NCBI GenBank assembly: GCA_021229015.1
Contig: CM037795.1
Location: forward strand, 11,214,035-11,278,034
Reading direction: 5' to 3'
DNA: 64,000 nucleotides
From: Solen grandis
Lineage: Eukaryota; Mollusca; Bivalvia; Adapedonta; Solenidae
Shown: piece by piece, positions 22,607-34,900 of the stretch
Position numbering within the stretch: the stretch's first letter is position 1
Layout of the letters: every line of letters starts with the position of its first letter
Notes under the pieces: model-generated
The model's input: only the letters and a program-made list of their open reading frames with translations
Told to the model about the DNA's origin: nothing
The model's database searches: none
Made by a program: the position numbers and the translations under genes

Positions 22607-22887
22607 TGTTTGTTCGTTTGCTGGGATTAACGTCCCACCGACAGTATATCAGTCATTTGGAGACGATGTCTACTTGAGACAGATATAGTGCTGCCACACT
22701 GCAGTATCACGCCGTAGACATGTGGCATGATATCACACCCAGTCACATTATCCTGACTCCGAACCAACCAGTCCTGCAACTACCTTTATATGCTAAGCAC
22801 CAAGCAAGGGAGCTATAACAGTACCATCGAACCCACGACCTCCCGCACCCGAGGCGGACGCTCTAACCACTCGGTCACCGGGGACGG
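22607..22887 (-). mobile_element. SINE family A, full length with 13-bp target duplication
   Basis: The perfect repeat TAAATTCAAGGTT lies at 22594-22606 and 22888-22900. It fixes the element as 281 bp: head CCGTCCCCGGTGACCGAGTG on the minus strand, box B GTGGGTTCGAT, body, and a (CAAA)-type tail. This is the reference copy for family boundaries. Confidence 0.95.
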
Positions 22888-22900
22888 TAAATTCAAGGTT

Positions 22901-23349
22901 GAAATCAATTGAAATATCGTGAACACTATGTGTGTCTTTAAAAGTTAAAAAATTATAACAAAATGATTATTATTCCTACTGTGTGTTTGCTGTGAATTTC
23001 TCACATCACTGTTTGGTGTATTGACTTATTGAGAAATATTGGGCTTCGGCCTGGTTTCAGGATAATGTGACTGTTTCTACCATGCCAGTTGTCAATATAT
23101 CATACCACAAATTGCCATCACTAGGTCGTTCAAGAGTTCTCCAGCTGGGAAACCAAAGACGAGATGAAAACAACAGTTGTTAGGGACAATATTTCAGCCA
23201 TTTTGAGACTACATGGTTTATTGACAAGCCACAATTAACACAGTATGTGATTGATACTCTAAATTCAATGACCATGACGCTACTATTGATGTATTTTAAG
23301 GGAATCCGTTCAATTTATAATCACGGTCCTTCTTTTGCTAAATGCTTAA
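22901..23349. other. intergenic, nothing recognised
   Basis: No gene or clear element. Confidence 0.4.
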
Positions 23350-23853
23350 ATATTCCGCATATTTTTGTCAATTTTCACCCAAGTATCATCCCTGCCAAGT
23401 TTAATCAAATTCAGTCCAGCGGTTTAGAAGTAGAGGTCGTTTAAAGTTTTCACTATATACACTTAAGGCAAATTAGCCCCGCCCCTGGTGCCATTTTTTT
23501 GTTACGGATCGGAATAGTTTTAGCAATCTTAGTAGATTACCAAAGGAACATCTGTGCTAAAACATTTTGAAATCTGGCCTGTAGTTTTGAAGGAGATAAT
23601 TTTTAAAGTGTTCGTATTTTTTTTCTTTCCGTTGCTTTGGCAACCAGAGTTCTGCATGGATCAAGTTTATTTTAGCAGCTTTTGTGGAGGTTCACCCAAG
23701 GATCATCCCTACCAAGTTTAATTTAAATTCTGTCCCGCGGTTTCAGAGAAGATGTTGTTTATAGCAAATTGTTGACTACGCACGACGCACGACGACGGAC
23801 GCAGGGTGATCCTAATAGCTCACCATAAGCACGTTGTGCACAGGTGAGCTACC
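23350..23853. mobile_element. core-repeat element with units of about 315 bp, 3' part
   Basis: It shares unit sequence with 24126-25103 (AAGGCAAATTAGCCCCGCCC; GGAACATCTGTGC; GATCATCCCTACCAAGTTTA). It ends in ACGACGGACG and CACAGGTGAGCTA. The left end is not preserved. Confidence 0.65.
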
Positions 23854-23862
23854 CCCCACCCA

Positions 23863-23863
<1 letters not shown>

Positions 23864-23895
<32 letters not shown>

Positions 23896-23900
23896 AACAA
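23864..23900. repeat. (AAC)n microsatellite
   Basis: Uninterrupted AAC/CAA triplets directly after the previous element. Confidence 0.9.
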
Positions 23901-24125
23901 CCAAACTTTAATTACTTATACAAATACCATACATCCACTAATACTACCACTAAATTCAATATTATTGCTGCTAGTGATGCTTTAACTCAGACACATTCAA
24001 CTTCACCTGCAAATAAAGATTGTTATATTGTTGTATTTCCATGCATATTTCAAGCGTTTCATTAATAATATATATAAAACAATGTCAGTAAGATCCATCG
24101 AACATTCTACATTGAAAATTCCAAG

Positions 24126-25103
24126 AAACAAGAGGCCCATGATGGCCCTAAATCGCTCACCTTAGATAAAGAGGTTGACCAAAGGAACATCTGTACCAAT
24201 TTATTTTAAAATCTGGCCAGTAGTTTTGAAGAAGATGATTTTTAAAGTTTTCATATTTTTTTCTTTTTGTTGCCATGGCAACCAGAGTTCTATATGGATC
24301 AAGTTTATTTTAGCAACTTTTGTGAAGGTTGACCCAAGGATCATTCCTGCCAAATTTAATCTAATTCTGTCCAGTGGTTTCAGAGGAAATGTTGATTAAA
24401 GTTTTCCCTATATACATATAAGGCAAATAAGCCCCGCCCCTGGCGGCCACGTTTTTTACGGATCGGAAAAAATTTAGCAACTGTGGTAGAGGATGACCCA
24501 TGGAATATCTGTACCAATTTATTTTAAAATCTGGCCCGTAGTTTTGAAGAAGATGATTTTTAGTTTTCATATTTTTTTTCTTTTTGTTGCCATGGCAACC
24601 AGAGTTCTACATGGATCAAGTTTATTTTAGCAACTTTTGTGAAGGTTGACCCAATGATCATCCCTGCCAAGTTTAATCAAATTCTGTCTCGTGGTTTCAG
24701 AGGAGATGTTGTTTAAAGGTTTCTCTATACATATAAGGCAAATAAGCCCCGCCCCTGGCGGCCATGTTTTTTTACGGATCGAAATAATTTTAGCAACTTT
24801 GGTAGAGGTTGACCCAAGGAACATCTGTAGCAAATTATTTTGAAATCTGGCCAATAGTTTTGAAGGAGATGATTTTTAAATTTTCAAATTATTTTTCTTT
24901 TTGTAGCCATGGCAACCAGAGTTCTACGTGGATCAACTTTATTTTAGCAACTTTTGTAGAGCCTCACCCAAGGAACATTCCTGCCAAGTTTCATTAAATT
25001 CTCAGAGGAGATGTCGTTTAAAGCAAATTGTTGACGACGGACGACGACGGACGCCGGACAAAGGGCGATCACAAATGCTCACCTGCTCAGGTGAGCTAAA
25101 AAA
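24126..25103. mobile_element. core-repeat element, three units of about 315 bp
   Basis: The left end AACAAGAGGCCCATGATGGC holds a short palindrome (GGCCCATGATGGCCC), followed by TCGCTCACCT. The right end CTCAGGTGAGCTAAAA provides the inverted partner AGGTGAGC. Units start near GACCAAAGGAACATCTG (24178), 24495 and 24808. The ACGACGGACG tail precedes the end. The same left end recurs at 55954. Confidence 0.75.
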
Positions 25104-25259
25104 GGATATGTTTACACTGTCGCATGAATACTATTTAAAATCAATATCATTTTTATTAATATGTCCGAAATATTATGATCTCAGGAAAAATTTTGACATT
25201 TGTCTACACTTCAAAATACGAAATTCAAATGAAAACAAAATATCATACAAGAGTGTTCC

Positions 25260-25485
25260 TTGACAGTATTTCAATCGCTTGGGGATTTTGTCAACAAATA
25301 CATATTGACAGCTACCTAACTGTCGAACACAAGAGCATTATACCACACCTAGTCTCAGTACACTGGAAAACAGTATTGGATCTACCGCCAACCGTGGGAA
25401 GATATTTACACGTCGCAATCGGGGATCGAACCGACCTCCAAGTTACGAGGCGGACTCTCAACCCGGCTACCGGGACCGGTAAATT
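25260..25485 (-). mobile_element. SINE family A, old copy
   Basis: The head region (GGTTCGATCCCCGATTGCGA on the minus strand) and body order are retained, but the body is strongly diverged. Confidence 0.6.
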
Positions 25486-25590
25486 TACAGTGCTATGTAT
25501 ACGTATGTTTACATACAAAATAAAACAAGTGTTCATAAGACAGACGTTGAACTGTCAATAACTGAAAATAGGAATTCATAACTTGGGCGA

Positions 25591-25712
25591 GTGTGTGTGT
25601 GTGTGTTTGTAAGGGGGGGGGGGGGGAGTGTGCTCGCTTGTCATTCAGATTCAGTGGTGATCTCGAGTGCTGCACACTAGTGCCCCTCCCTCCCCCCCCC
25701 CCCCCCCCCCCC
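25591..25712. repeat. low-complexity tracts (GT)n, poly-G, poly-C
   Basis: (GT)n at 25591-25606, a G run near 25612-25626 and a C run near 25690-25712. Homopolymer lengths may be assembly-dependent. Confidence 0.9.
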
Positions 25713-25739
25713 TCAACCAGCCACCAGTCATCGGATTTC

Positions 25740-26034
25740 TATGTTTGTTGAGGTTAACGTCCCTTCGAATGCATTTCGGTCATTTTGGAAACGATGTCTA
25801 CTTGAGACAGATATAGTACTGCCACACTGCAGTATTACGCCGTCAATACCACACCCAGTCACACTATCCTGACTGCCGGCTAACCAGTCACGGAACTACC
25901 TATATGCTGAGTGCAAACTGAGAGAGCTTTAACCAGTACTACCTTTAAACACTTTGGTATGCTGCGGCCGGGGATCAACCCATGACCTCCCGATTCCGGG
26001 AATGACGCTCTGATCACTCGGTCACCGAGATCGG
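25740..26034 (-). mobile_element. SINE family A
   Basis: Full order of tail, body and head. The minus-strand head is GATCTCGGTGACCGAGTGAT, and box B is decayed to GGGTTGATCCCC. Confidence 0.8.
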
Positions 26035-27162
26035 CTCAACCGCTTATTAATTGCAGTGACACACAATTGCTTAAAAGTTACTCAATGACCATGTGTGAAG
26101 TTTAATTTTACCTTCAAACTGTGCCAAATGCGACCTTCACGCAAGACCCCCAAACACAACTCACTGTTAATCCGCCACTGGTATTTATATCAGACTTCTG
26201 AAATTCGAAACCATTTGATACCTTTGTTATAATGCAAAAATACGCAGTTTCACATTTTATCAATTTTCACCAGTTTGATGTCATATAAAGTGTACACGAA
26301 TGCCAGAGGATTTAATAAACATCATAGGACAGATTAATTTTGATAATTATCTACTAATATGCGTTACCATAGTAACAAACGCTAAACAAAGCCCTGATTA
26401 AATGTTGCTGAATACCAAGTAGATATAACTTTTCATTGGATGCAGATTTAAACGACGCTGTGTGGGAGATGTTACGTGCAGAGTGCGTAAAATCTGGGTC
26501 TGCTCAGTTTACCATCGCGTGAAAACGCGTCTTTATGGGGTAAAGGGCTAAGCGACCGAACTTTGAAGAAGCAAAAAGCTATCTCTAAAATGCCCACCAT
26601 GATATTTCAATCACTTCCCGAACATATAATCTACATGCTGCTGTAAAATATCACATATTGTTCAATGGGAAATAAACATACATTTGAGATGTTCCCTTGT
26701 CATTGATCGGTCAATTTCAATCAGCAAATTAAACCAGTTATTGTCGACCCTCTGGTGTAATAGCTTACTTATCAACTCGACAATCCCAGGCTACAGGGTC
26801 TGGCACGAAAAGGTGAGTCATATTTCAAGTGATACTACTCCCGATTAACCAAGATTCATACCCTCGTTGGAAAAAATGCCAATATCTCAGTCATATATGA
26901 TGATATATTCAATTTATTCGCACCTATCGCAAGCATTTATGTAACAGAAAACCACAACTGTTTTACCCATGCAAACGCAATTATCAAGCAACGAAACCCG
27001 CGTTGAGAAACTAACAAACCAGAAAAAGCATCTCACAGTGCTATTCGCTAAAACCCCACGTACGCCCCAGCTGCCACCACCACCCCTAGCGATCAGGTGA
27101 GGCCCGAAAGCTAGCCAGACGGAAGCGATGCTTCTCACCTGCTGCAATGAAACGAGGATTAA
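26035..27162. other. intergenic, nothing recognised
   Basis: No supported gene. 26480-26550 has weak similarity to the TTAA MITE ends (GAGTGCGTAAAAT, GGGTAAAGGG), perhaps an old relative. Confidence 0.4.
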
Positions 27163-27417
27163 CTTGACTTGACTATTTGAGTTTACCGTCGCTTCGACAG
27201 TATTTCAGTCATATAGCGACGTCCAGCTAATTACAGGTGGAGGTAGAGCCCGAATGCACGGAGGCATCCGGGTAGAACCACCGACCTACCGCAAGCCAGC
27301 TGGAAGGCTTCCTCAAATGAAAATCCGAATGACCCTGCCGGGTTTCGAACCTACGCGTTGAGGGACTGAGTGAGTTCTAAAGTCAGCGACTTTACCCTCT
27401 CGGTCACGGAAGCCCCT
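27163..27417 (-). mobile_element. SINE family B, full length
   Basis: Same tail variant (TTGACTTGACTATTTGAG on the plus strand) and body as 15402-15659, with about 10 percent differences and a decayed head. Confidence 0.85.
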
Positions 27418-29249
27418 GTGGTTCTTGCAGCTCCCTAACACTAACCCCTATGCGTTTCGAGCAACGCGGTGTGCTTGACGAATAGCGAGGCTGCCTAGAG
27501 TGCAAGTCTGCCAGCTGCCCTGGTCATACATTTTTCTAGTCTATAAAATCCCCTGATTACATAATGCTTGTGCTGTCTTGAAGAAATCCCCATCGTGGGC
27601 CCCCATACTGAACCACCCGTATAACCACTTGACCAGCCAGACTCCTATTGTTTTATGGCCCCCTGCTGTTAATGTGTAGGTAATCCGAATCGGCAGTCGC
27701 CCATGACTGAGTGATAAGCATGTGTTCAATGACACAAGTTGAACCAAGTTCAATGACACGTTCACTGATTGAGAGACATTTACATGTCGTCTGCCGAACG
27801 ATCCAATAATTGATTTAAAAAGATAAAAATCATAAAATTAGCCGCTAAAAGCAACAACTAAGTTGAACATTAAAATGTAATTGGCATCGAAACATTTCCA
27901 AAGGGGAAAAAACAACAAAACAACAACAAACTTTGGATTAATTTCTCAACAAAATTATCAATACCCTTTTTTCTACATGTATAATTTTTTAAATATTGCA
28001 TTAAAAATGGCTAATTAATAGCCAGGTATGAAAAATTGCCGATTGTGTTTTCGAAAAAGTTAAAAAGCTAGTCTATTTTTTTATACTTTTTTTTTTGTTA
28101 CTAGTATTAGCAAAATAAATCTCAGTATTCTGCAGAGTAGATGAATACCTATCGCTAGCCATGTAAATTAAACTTAATCAAAAATGTGTTGTGTTGCTAA
28201 ATGTCATCAGCTTTACAATTTTTCATAGCATTATAAGTTTTATTTTTAAGAAACAATTAAATTATTCTTAACTGCTCTCAATATTTTTCCTGAAAGGAAT
28301 AAATACAAACAGTAGGCCTTTCACATTTTTTAGTATTTACGAATATAATATTCTGTGTATTTTAAATTTATAAAAAAAAAACTGAATAAGAAATTCAATA
28401 TTTTGGGACAATGTTAATGTAGATTATGATCACTTATTCAAATCTAATCCAGGTAATCAGTCATTTAGCAATGTTACTGATAAGTCATTGAATACTAATG
28501 CATAGAAAATACAATTTATGAGAGAAATAAAACAGATATTAAAATTTTATATAAATATCAACATCTAATTACTGAATATTGTTTGTTTTGTTTAGAAAAA
28601 CCAAAATGTGTCAATTAAAACTAAAAATGTACAAAAATGACACGCGGAAGTGGACCACACCTTCTGCAACCGTCCGATCCTAAAACGTGCGCCTGAAGTT
28701 TTTTTTTCTGGGAAGTCTCTGTGTGAAGCTTCCAGATTGACAATATACAGTTCGAACCTAAGACCAGTATATATACCCTTCTACATATTTGACAAAATAT
28801 CTTTAAAGTGAAAATTGATTTTTTCCCTCAGTCTTAAACAAATCTGCCTTTTACACGGTTGAGTCCAAAACTAATGATTTTTCAATGCATTCACTAATTT
28901 GATAGTAAACACAGGTAATTTTTTTTTCTTTTGGGGGTGTGTTCCAGAAAACACTTATTAAATATTGTATGCCAGTTTGTGATTGAAAAAATTCACGAGG
29001 AACCAATATCTCTTACTCTATTCTTCATTACCGGAAGGAGTAATGCCCTTTCAGTAATATCAGTGTCCCAGTCAGCGTCCCCCCCCTCCGCCCCCTCACC
29101 CCACCTTCACCATCTCCCCCACCGATAGTTATTTTCTGATCCGGTCCTGTTAATACAACTGTAGTAAAATACAATTGCACAGCAGTTATTCAATAACGTG
29201 GTATTGCGCAGGTAAAAGGTAAAATTTTATCGCTTAAGGCTCAATCCCA
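27418..29249. other. intergenic, nothing recognised
   Basis: AT-rich, with A/T homopolymers. No gene or repeat family identified. Confidence 0.45.
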
Positions 29250-30040
29250 ATGATCATTTTTTGCCCCGGGAATGTACTCCCGATGGAAATTGGTGAGCTT
29301 CGGGAGGCGTCGGGAACAGCTTTCTTCGTTGTCCCGGGAAAGCTTCGGAAGCATCGCAGCCATGTGGATTCACCGGAAAGTCTCGGGAGAACTGCATTGT
29401 TCCCCGAAATCTTCCCGATGTTTTGCCGGGAAAACAAGCCGGGTAAACATTCGCGGAGCTTCCTTCCGAGGAAGCATTCACGGAGTTTCCGCGAACTATT
29501 TTTTTCCTCCAATGCTTTAGTGGTGTCTCGACCTTTCTGTGACACATTCCCGATCTTGTGTTTGAATCTCAGAATATTCGCAAAAATTCGGCAAGGTTTG
29601 AAAACCGCACTATGAAATTCGTTGCTGATTGGGCAATCTCAGACTGAGGCTGTCTAAAAGGTCACTGAACATTGCTGAGGGCATTCTCATGAACTCCAAA
29701 AAGTCTTCCCTTGATTTTGTCTTTTAATTACACCATCAAATTCTCATAATCTCTATGATTTTCCCCGCGGCACGAAGGATTGTTCGCATGTACTCAACGA
29801 TACACCCCCTTATATACGGGGATGCTCCCCGATGATGTTTGAAACTCGGTGAAGCTCCGGGGCACCTTCGCCGATCATCGGAGAAGTCCCGAACATCGGG
29901 AGCCATCCCTGATAATTCAAGGCCACTGTACCATAGCCGAAACATCAGAGAGCGTTCAACGGACCAATCCCTGTGCCTAATAAGTGTCATTTCTCACGGG
30001 ACTGCTCCGTCTTCCTGGCTCAAACATCGGGAGAAAATTT
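29250..30040. repeat. GC-richer block dense in CCCGA / TCGGG motifs
   Basis: Short self-complementary words recur here, including CCCCGGGAA, TCCCGGGAAAGCTTCGG, CGGGAGGCGTCGGGA, TTCCCGATG, CCCGAACATCGGGAG and ATCGGAGAAG. Open frames appear in several registers only because stops are rare in GC-richer DNA. No coding or known repeat identity was recognised. Confidence 0.5.
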
Positions 30041-30246
30041 GTATATTTCCATATAGTCGATGACTTCTAGGCATTAGATCCATGGCCTTTAAGTTTCAAA
30101 TAATATATATCGGATTAAAAAATATATAGTATTAATTTTATATTAATTTTATAATTAATTTAAATTAATATAATAATTTCAATAATGTCCCAAGATACCA
30201 CTCAAAATGCATTTCCATCATGCTAAAAACATTTCTTTCTTCCAGG

Positions 30247-30260
30247 GGGAGCATGCTCCC
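30247..30260. repeat. 14-bp perfect palindrome GGGAGCATGCTCCC
   Basis: Perfectly self-complementary and followed by GGACCCC. Probably a fragment of a dispersed repeat. Confidence 0.6.
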
Positions 30261-30440
30261 GGACCCCTTAGCACTCACATTACATTCAGACTTGCCCCCT
30301 CACCCACAGCGAAAAAAATTCTGGATCCAGACCTGCTGTTTCAACACACGGAATACTTGAAGACCCGGACATGATCAGAGCTACTGTGTTACCTGGTCAG
30401 CCAACAGTTGCAGACTAAAATACTACTTTTTTTTAACTAT

Positions 30441-30975
30441 TAAAAGACCCAAAGCCGTTTAGCCAAAGGCGGCTAGGCACTATGCGAGGTCTTTTAATTT
30501 ATAAGACACTATATTACAGCACAATTGTACTAATTACATAATCCATGAAATCATTTTAATTCAACACGCCAAAGAGTACCTATGGTCAAAATCTGAAGTA
30601 AAATTTGACTGAGAGATGATAGCTATAAACAGACATGAAACATAAAATTGATTGCTTAAGAAATGAAGATTCTAGAGTGCAAGGTGCAATATGGCATTTT
30701 TAATATTACAAGGGCCATAACTCCTGACCTTACTGGCCAAAATCAGCTTCAATCGAACCTGGCCGAGAGATTATGGCAGTAAATTTTGTCATAAAGTTTG
30801 AAAATGATTGCTTAAGAAATGAAGGTGCTTGACTGCAAACAAACTAATTGTGTCTGACTTTTTTTCGTTAACATGGCAGATAAAATGTGTATTCAATAAC
30901 AATGAATATGTCCGGACGACGGACATTCATCGATCCTAATAGCTCGTCCTGAGCATGTGCTCAGGTGAGCTAATA
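30441..30975. mobile_element. foldback segment plus core-repeat element relic
   Basis: TTAAAAGACC (near 30441) and GGTCTTTTAA (near 30490) are a perfect 10-bp inverted repeat. Downstream text (GGGCCATAACTCC, GGCCAAAATCAGCTTCAATC) and the end GGACGACGGAC...AGGTGAGCTAA belong to the core-repeat type. The 18-bp palindrome CCTGAGCATGTGCTCAGG (30948-30965) sits just inside the right end. Confidence 0.55.
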
Positions 30976-31027
30976 AGTACCTCTTGAAAATACATTTCCA
31001 TTTTTTCACAAATATGATGCAAGTCTT

Positions 31028-31215
31028 TGTTTCTTTATTGGTCTTCACATCACATTGACAGAAATATCAGACAGTTGGAGACGATGTATACTTGAGACAG
31101 ATATAGTGCTGCCACACTGCAGTATCATGCAACATAGACATGTGGCATGATACCACACCCAGTCACATTATCCTGACACCGTGCTAACCATTCCATGAAC
31201 TGTCCTATATATATG
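31028..31215 (-). mobile_element. SINE family A, headless
   Basis: Tail and body are present (GAGACAGATATAGTGCTGCC, CACATTATCCTGACACCG). The tRNA-derived head is lost. Confidence 0.75.
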
Positions 31216-31303
31216 TATAAAGACAACTAGTACCATTATTAAGAAAAAATCTAAAAATTGTACAATAAAGCCCTTTATTCTAATGATGGGGAAAGGTCCT
31301 TAA

Positions 31304-31537
31304 CCCTTTCCCTCATAGAGGAAACCGTGAAAAGACCTATGCGAACAGCATAAAACCAGATCAGCCTGCGAGTAACTCGCAGGCTGATCAGGTTTTATGC
31401 TGTTCGCTGCTCCTCAGTGGTCTGAAAATGAGGATTTTGTAATTAAATTTGGTAAGGTTTAACTGTGGTTTTCTGCAGATAAGGCTTTATGTGGTACCTG
31501 TTGAGTGCGTCAAAATGAGTCTATATGAGGGAAAGGG
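31304..31537 (+). mobile_element. TTAA-flanked MITE, 234 bp, copy 4
   Basis: Exactly 234 bp between TTAA at 31300-31303 and 31538-31541, in the same orientation as copy 2. It lies about 200 bases downstream of the SETD6 stop, so it may be inside the 3' untranslated region. Confidence 0.9.
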
Positions 31538-31739
31538 TTAACGTAATTTGGAGAGAAAAGTAACACTGTTTTTATAATTTAGTGAAAGAAAAATCCTGAG
31601 GTAAATAGCAATTTGGTGGAAAATTCCATGAATTCAAAAAAAATTTCTGAGGTAAAGCCTCCTATAGACAGCCCCTGATAAAGAAGGGGAAAAAAAAGGC
31701 TCTGCAAACAATATACAAAAATATTGATATCATTTAATA

Positions 31740-31902
31740 TCATTTCGTTTTACATATAGAACACAATCGGTTCAGCAGTTTCTTCTGACCGTACGATGTG
31801 TAGAGAGAATACCTCTCTCTGGTGGACAAAGTGTCTGAGGCCAGCCTCTTTTCATCCTCTGTCTGGGAACACGGGTACTCCAGTAATCGCCCCTCACCGG
31901 CA
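31740..31902 (-). CDS. SETD6: SETD6 terminal exon
   Basis: 163 bases: one base completes Ser across the 13,382-bp intron, then 53 codons and TGA. The acceptor is [29 protein letters not shown] matches the conserved SETD6 C-terminus. The distance from the shared W to YGQK is close to that of the vertebrate protein, so no further exon is needed. Confidence 0.88.
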
Positions 31903-34900
31903 CTGAAATATAATGTCATTATCATTATAATGTAAAATATAAGAATTATACAATTGTAAACCTCATAAATATACTGTTGGACAATAAGACATTGTCAGCA
32001 AATCTCCCTAAACTATAGAGTTAGGCAAAATAACACAACTGACTCTTAGACACCTGGACCTAAGGCAAAAAAAAAAGTGTTTTTTTTTCCACTGACATCT
32101 CCGAAAAAAATAGGGTCAGTAGGACGGCTAAAGCTATCATTTTTAACTTTTTTTCCATTTTCCCCCCTTTTTTTTTTAAGAAATTGACGCAAAACAGCAT
32201 TCTCCAACCATAATAGCCTGAAAACTATGAAAAAAAAGTCTAAGTTCGGTACAAAAAACTAGGGTCGGTTGGGTTAGTGGACACAAATTTTTTATTACAC
32301 CTATTCAATTCAATTTACTGATACGAGGGATGTTCAAATTGAAATGCAATTCCTAGCATTTCTAGAAAGGATTTGTTAATTTTCACAAACCAACTATCGG
32401 ATTCCTTCAAAGTATTCACCTCCGTGAGCTATGCACAGTTTCAACCTTTTGTTCCAATTTTTAAAGGCAGTTTCATAGTCGTTTCTGGGTATACCCTTGA
32501 GACACTGGAAGATGGCTGAGCCAAGATCTTTTCGTTTTTTGTATTTTCGTCCAGTGAGGTACTTTTTGAGCCTTGGGAACAGGAAGTAGTCACAGGGGGC
32601 AAGGTCTGGGGAATACGGCGGGTGCGGAAGCTCTACAACCTTTTCATTCCTTAAAAAATCGCGTACAATAGCCGCATTGTGGCTAGACGCGTTGTCATGC
32701 AGCAACCTGACCCCCGATAAACCTGTCGCTGGCCTGCGTCTATTGAAATATTTCTTCAACATTTTTAGAACAGCCCCTCTTTAGAACTTGCTACTGACCG
32801 ATTTACCTTTCGGAACAGCAATTTGTATAGCAGGCCCTTGATTTGTGAAGAAAACTGCATACATAACCTTTCTGACGCTCATTGTGCGTTTGGCTATGCA
32901 TGGCCTTTTCATGTCTTTTGTAGCCCATATCTTGTTTTCATGTTTCCGTTTGGGCTCATAGAAATGCACCCATGTCTCGTCGCCTGTGGCGATATTGCCA
33001 AAAGAGCGATTTCTGTATTTTGAGTACATTTTCAGCAAAGATTTTGACATTTTCACGCGGAGGCGCTTCTGCTCCTCTGTGAGCAAATGGGGTATCCATC
33101 GCGCAGTTATCTTATTCATATTAAGGTGCTTCCTTAGAATTGAATGAACTGCTCCTATTGAGATGCCTACCTTTCGGGCTATTTCCCTAACAATGAATCT
33201 TGTACAATTTCTCTGACTTTTTCTACCATTTTGGGACTGGTTGCTGTCCGATACATAGGACAGCTCACCAGGTCCATAAATTGAGCATATTTCATGAAAT
33301 ATCTCTTTTGGACCTATACCAAGAAAACAGCGGTTTTTTATGTAGGCCCGTATTTGGGCGGCGAACGCAGATTTTTTACCAACCATTTTATCATTAGTAT
33401 GTACGAGTATACAATGTTTCTTGTTGTGTAGCCGAGGCTAGAGAGGACAGATTTACACAAAACTGGTATCGACCGAGAGATAATTGATGCCCCTAGGCGA
33501 TCCAAGTAGGTGTTTTGTGAAAAGCGTACGTAGTTACATAAATAACTCGAGTTGCATCTCAATTTAAACATCCCTCGTAGCAGGAACATTTGTATAGGGT
33601 GTATGTACAGTAAAGCCTCATTGAAAAACCACCTCAAAAAAAGGACCACCTCGCTATTAAGATCACAACTTTAAGGGTTCTAAAATCTTGTATATAATTC
33701 CTAACCTGACCTTATAATCAGATCACCTCAGCTGGCTGTGGTCTAAAAATCGGTCATATTATTGAGTTTTTACTGTACATCTTACACAGGTTATATGCTA
33801 GTGATATAAATGTTTATGTTAAATGGTTAAAATAATATCAAAGGCGTATAGGTTGTATTGAACCTCTATCAATAATTATTAATATTCAGGAATTCAGTAT
33901 TAACTGATAGTTTGCCAATATTCATTCAAATGCATATGTCATGGTAAAAGCCATCAAAGGACCATGGCAGATTCTCCTTTATGTGCATGTGGAATGATTG
34001 AAACACCATTCCATTTTCTTTTAGAATGCCCACGTTATATCTTTTGTAGAAACTCAATGTTAAATGAACTACCCGAAAACACTCCTTTTGAAACTCTTCT
34101 ATATGGAAATCCAAGTATGTCAACACAAGAAAACAAATCGATATTTGATTCTGTTCAAAGGTTTATTATCAATAGTAAACGTTTTCATTCCTGAGCAATG
34201 AATTGCTGTGAGTGCTATTTTTTTTTCTTTTTTCTTTTTTTTTCTTACGTATATATTGATCTTTAATCTAAACACACCCCCCCCCCCCCAACGTTTCTCT
34301 CTATCACTCTCTCTCTCCATCTCTTTCTCTCTCTAAAATATATTATGGTGATTAGTGTTTTTATGATACATTCAAATTGTGAAAAAATGATAATTTATGG
34401 TATCCACCGACAAATGTAATTAACAATAATATGGAGAAGACTTTTATAAGCCTTGGGCTTCCAGTCTAATCCAATTCTCAACATGTATATGTTATTGTTA
34501 CGTATTGTATTTACTTACTACTTTGGAGAAATAAATATGTTTAAACTAAAGGACCATGGCCACCTCTTCAACAACTGCAGTCAATATGAAAAAATATGAA
34601 AGCAATATCTCATAATGATATTGTGCCATTATTGGCTATCTGCTTCTTATTAAATACAATTCTGAGAGTTCTTTGGAACATAAGTGTCAGCTGCTGAAGC
34701 ATGACAGAAAAAGTGTGACGGACAGACAGACGTATAGACAGATGACGGAAAAGTGATACCTATGTGTTACCTCTGCTTACAGCAGGTGACACAATTGGCT
34801 AGTGTTGTAGAGTTATAAGCAAAAGCCTAAACAGATACATGTACTACCCCCTCCACACTTCTATCAAACACACAAACAATATGAGGTATTTTACAGGAAT

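Noticed and set aside
29234..29615. Overlapping open frames of 82-121 codons in four registers
   Set aside because: They arise because the GC-richer block has few stop codons; none shows a domain or favoured codon use.
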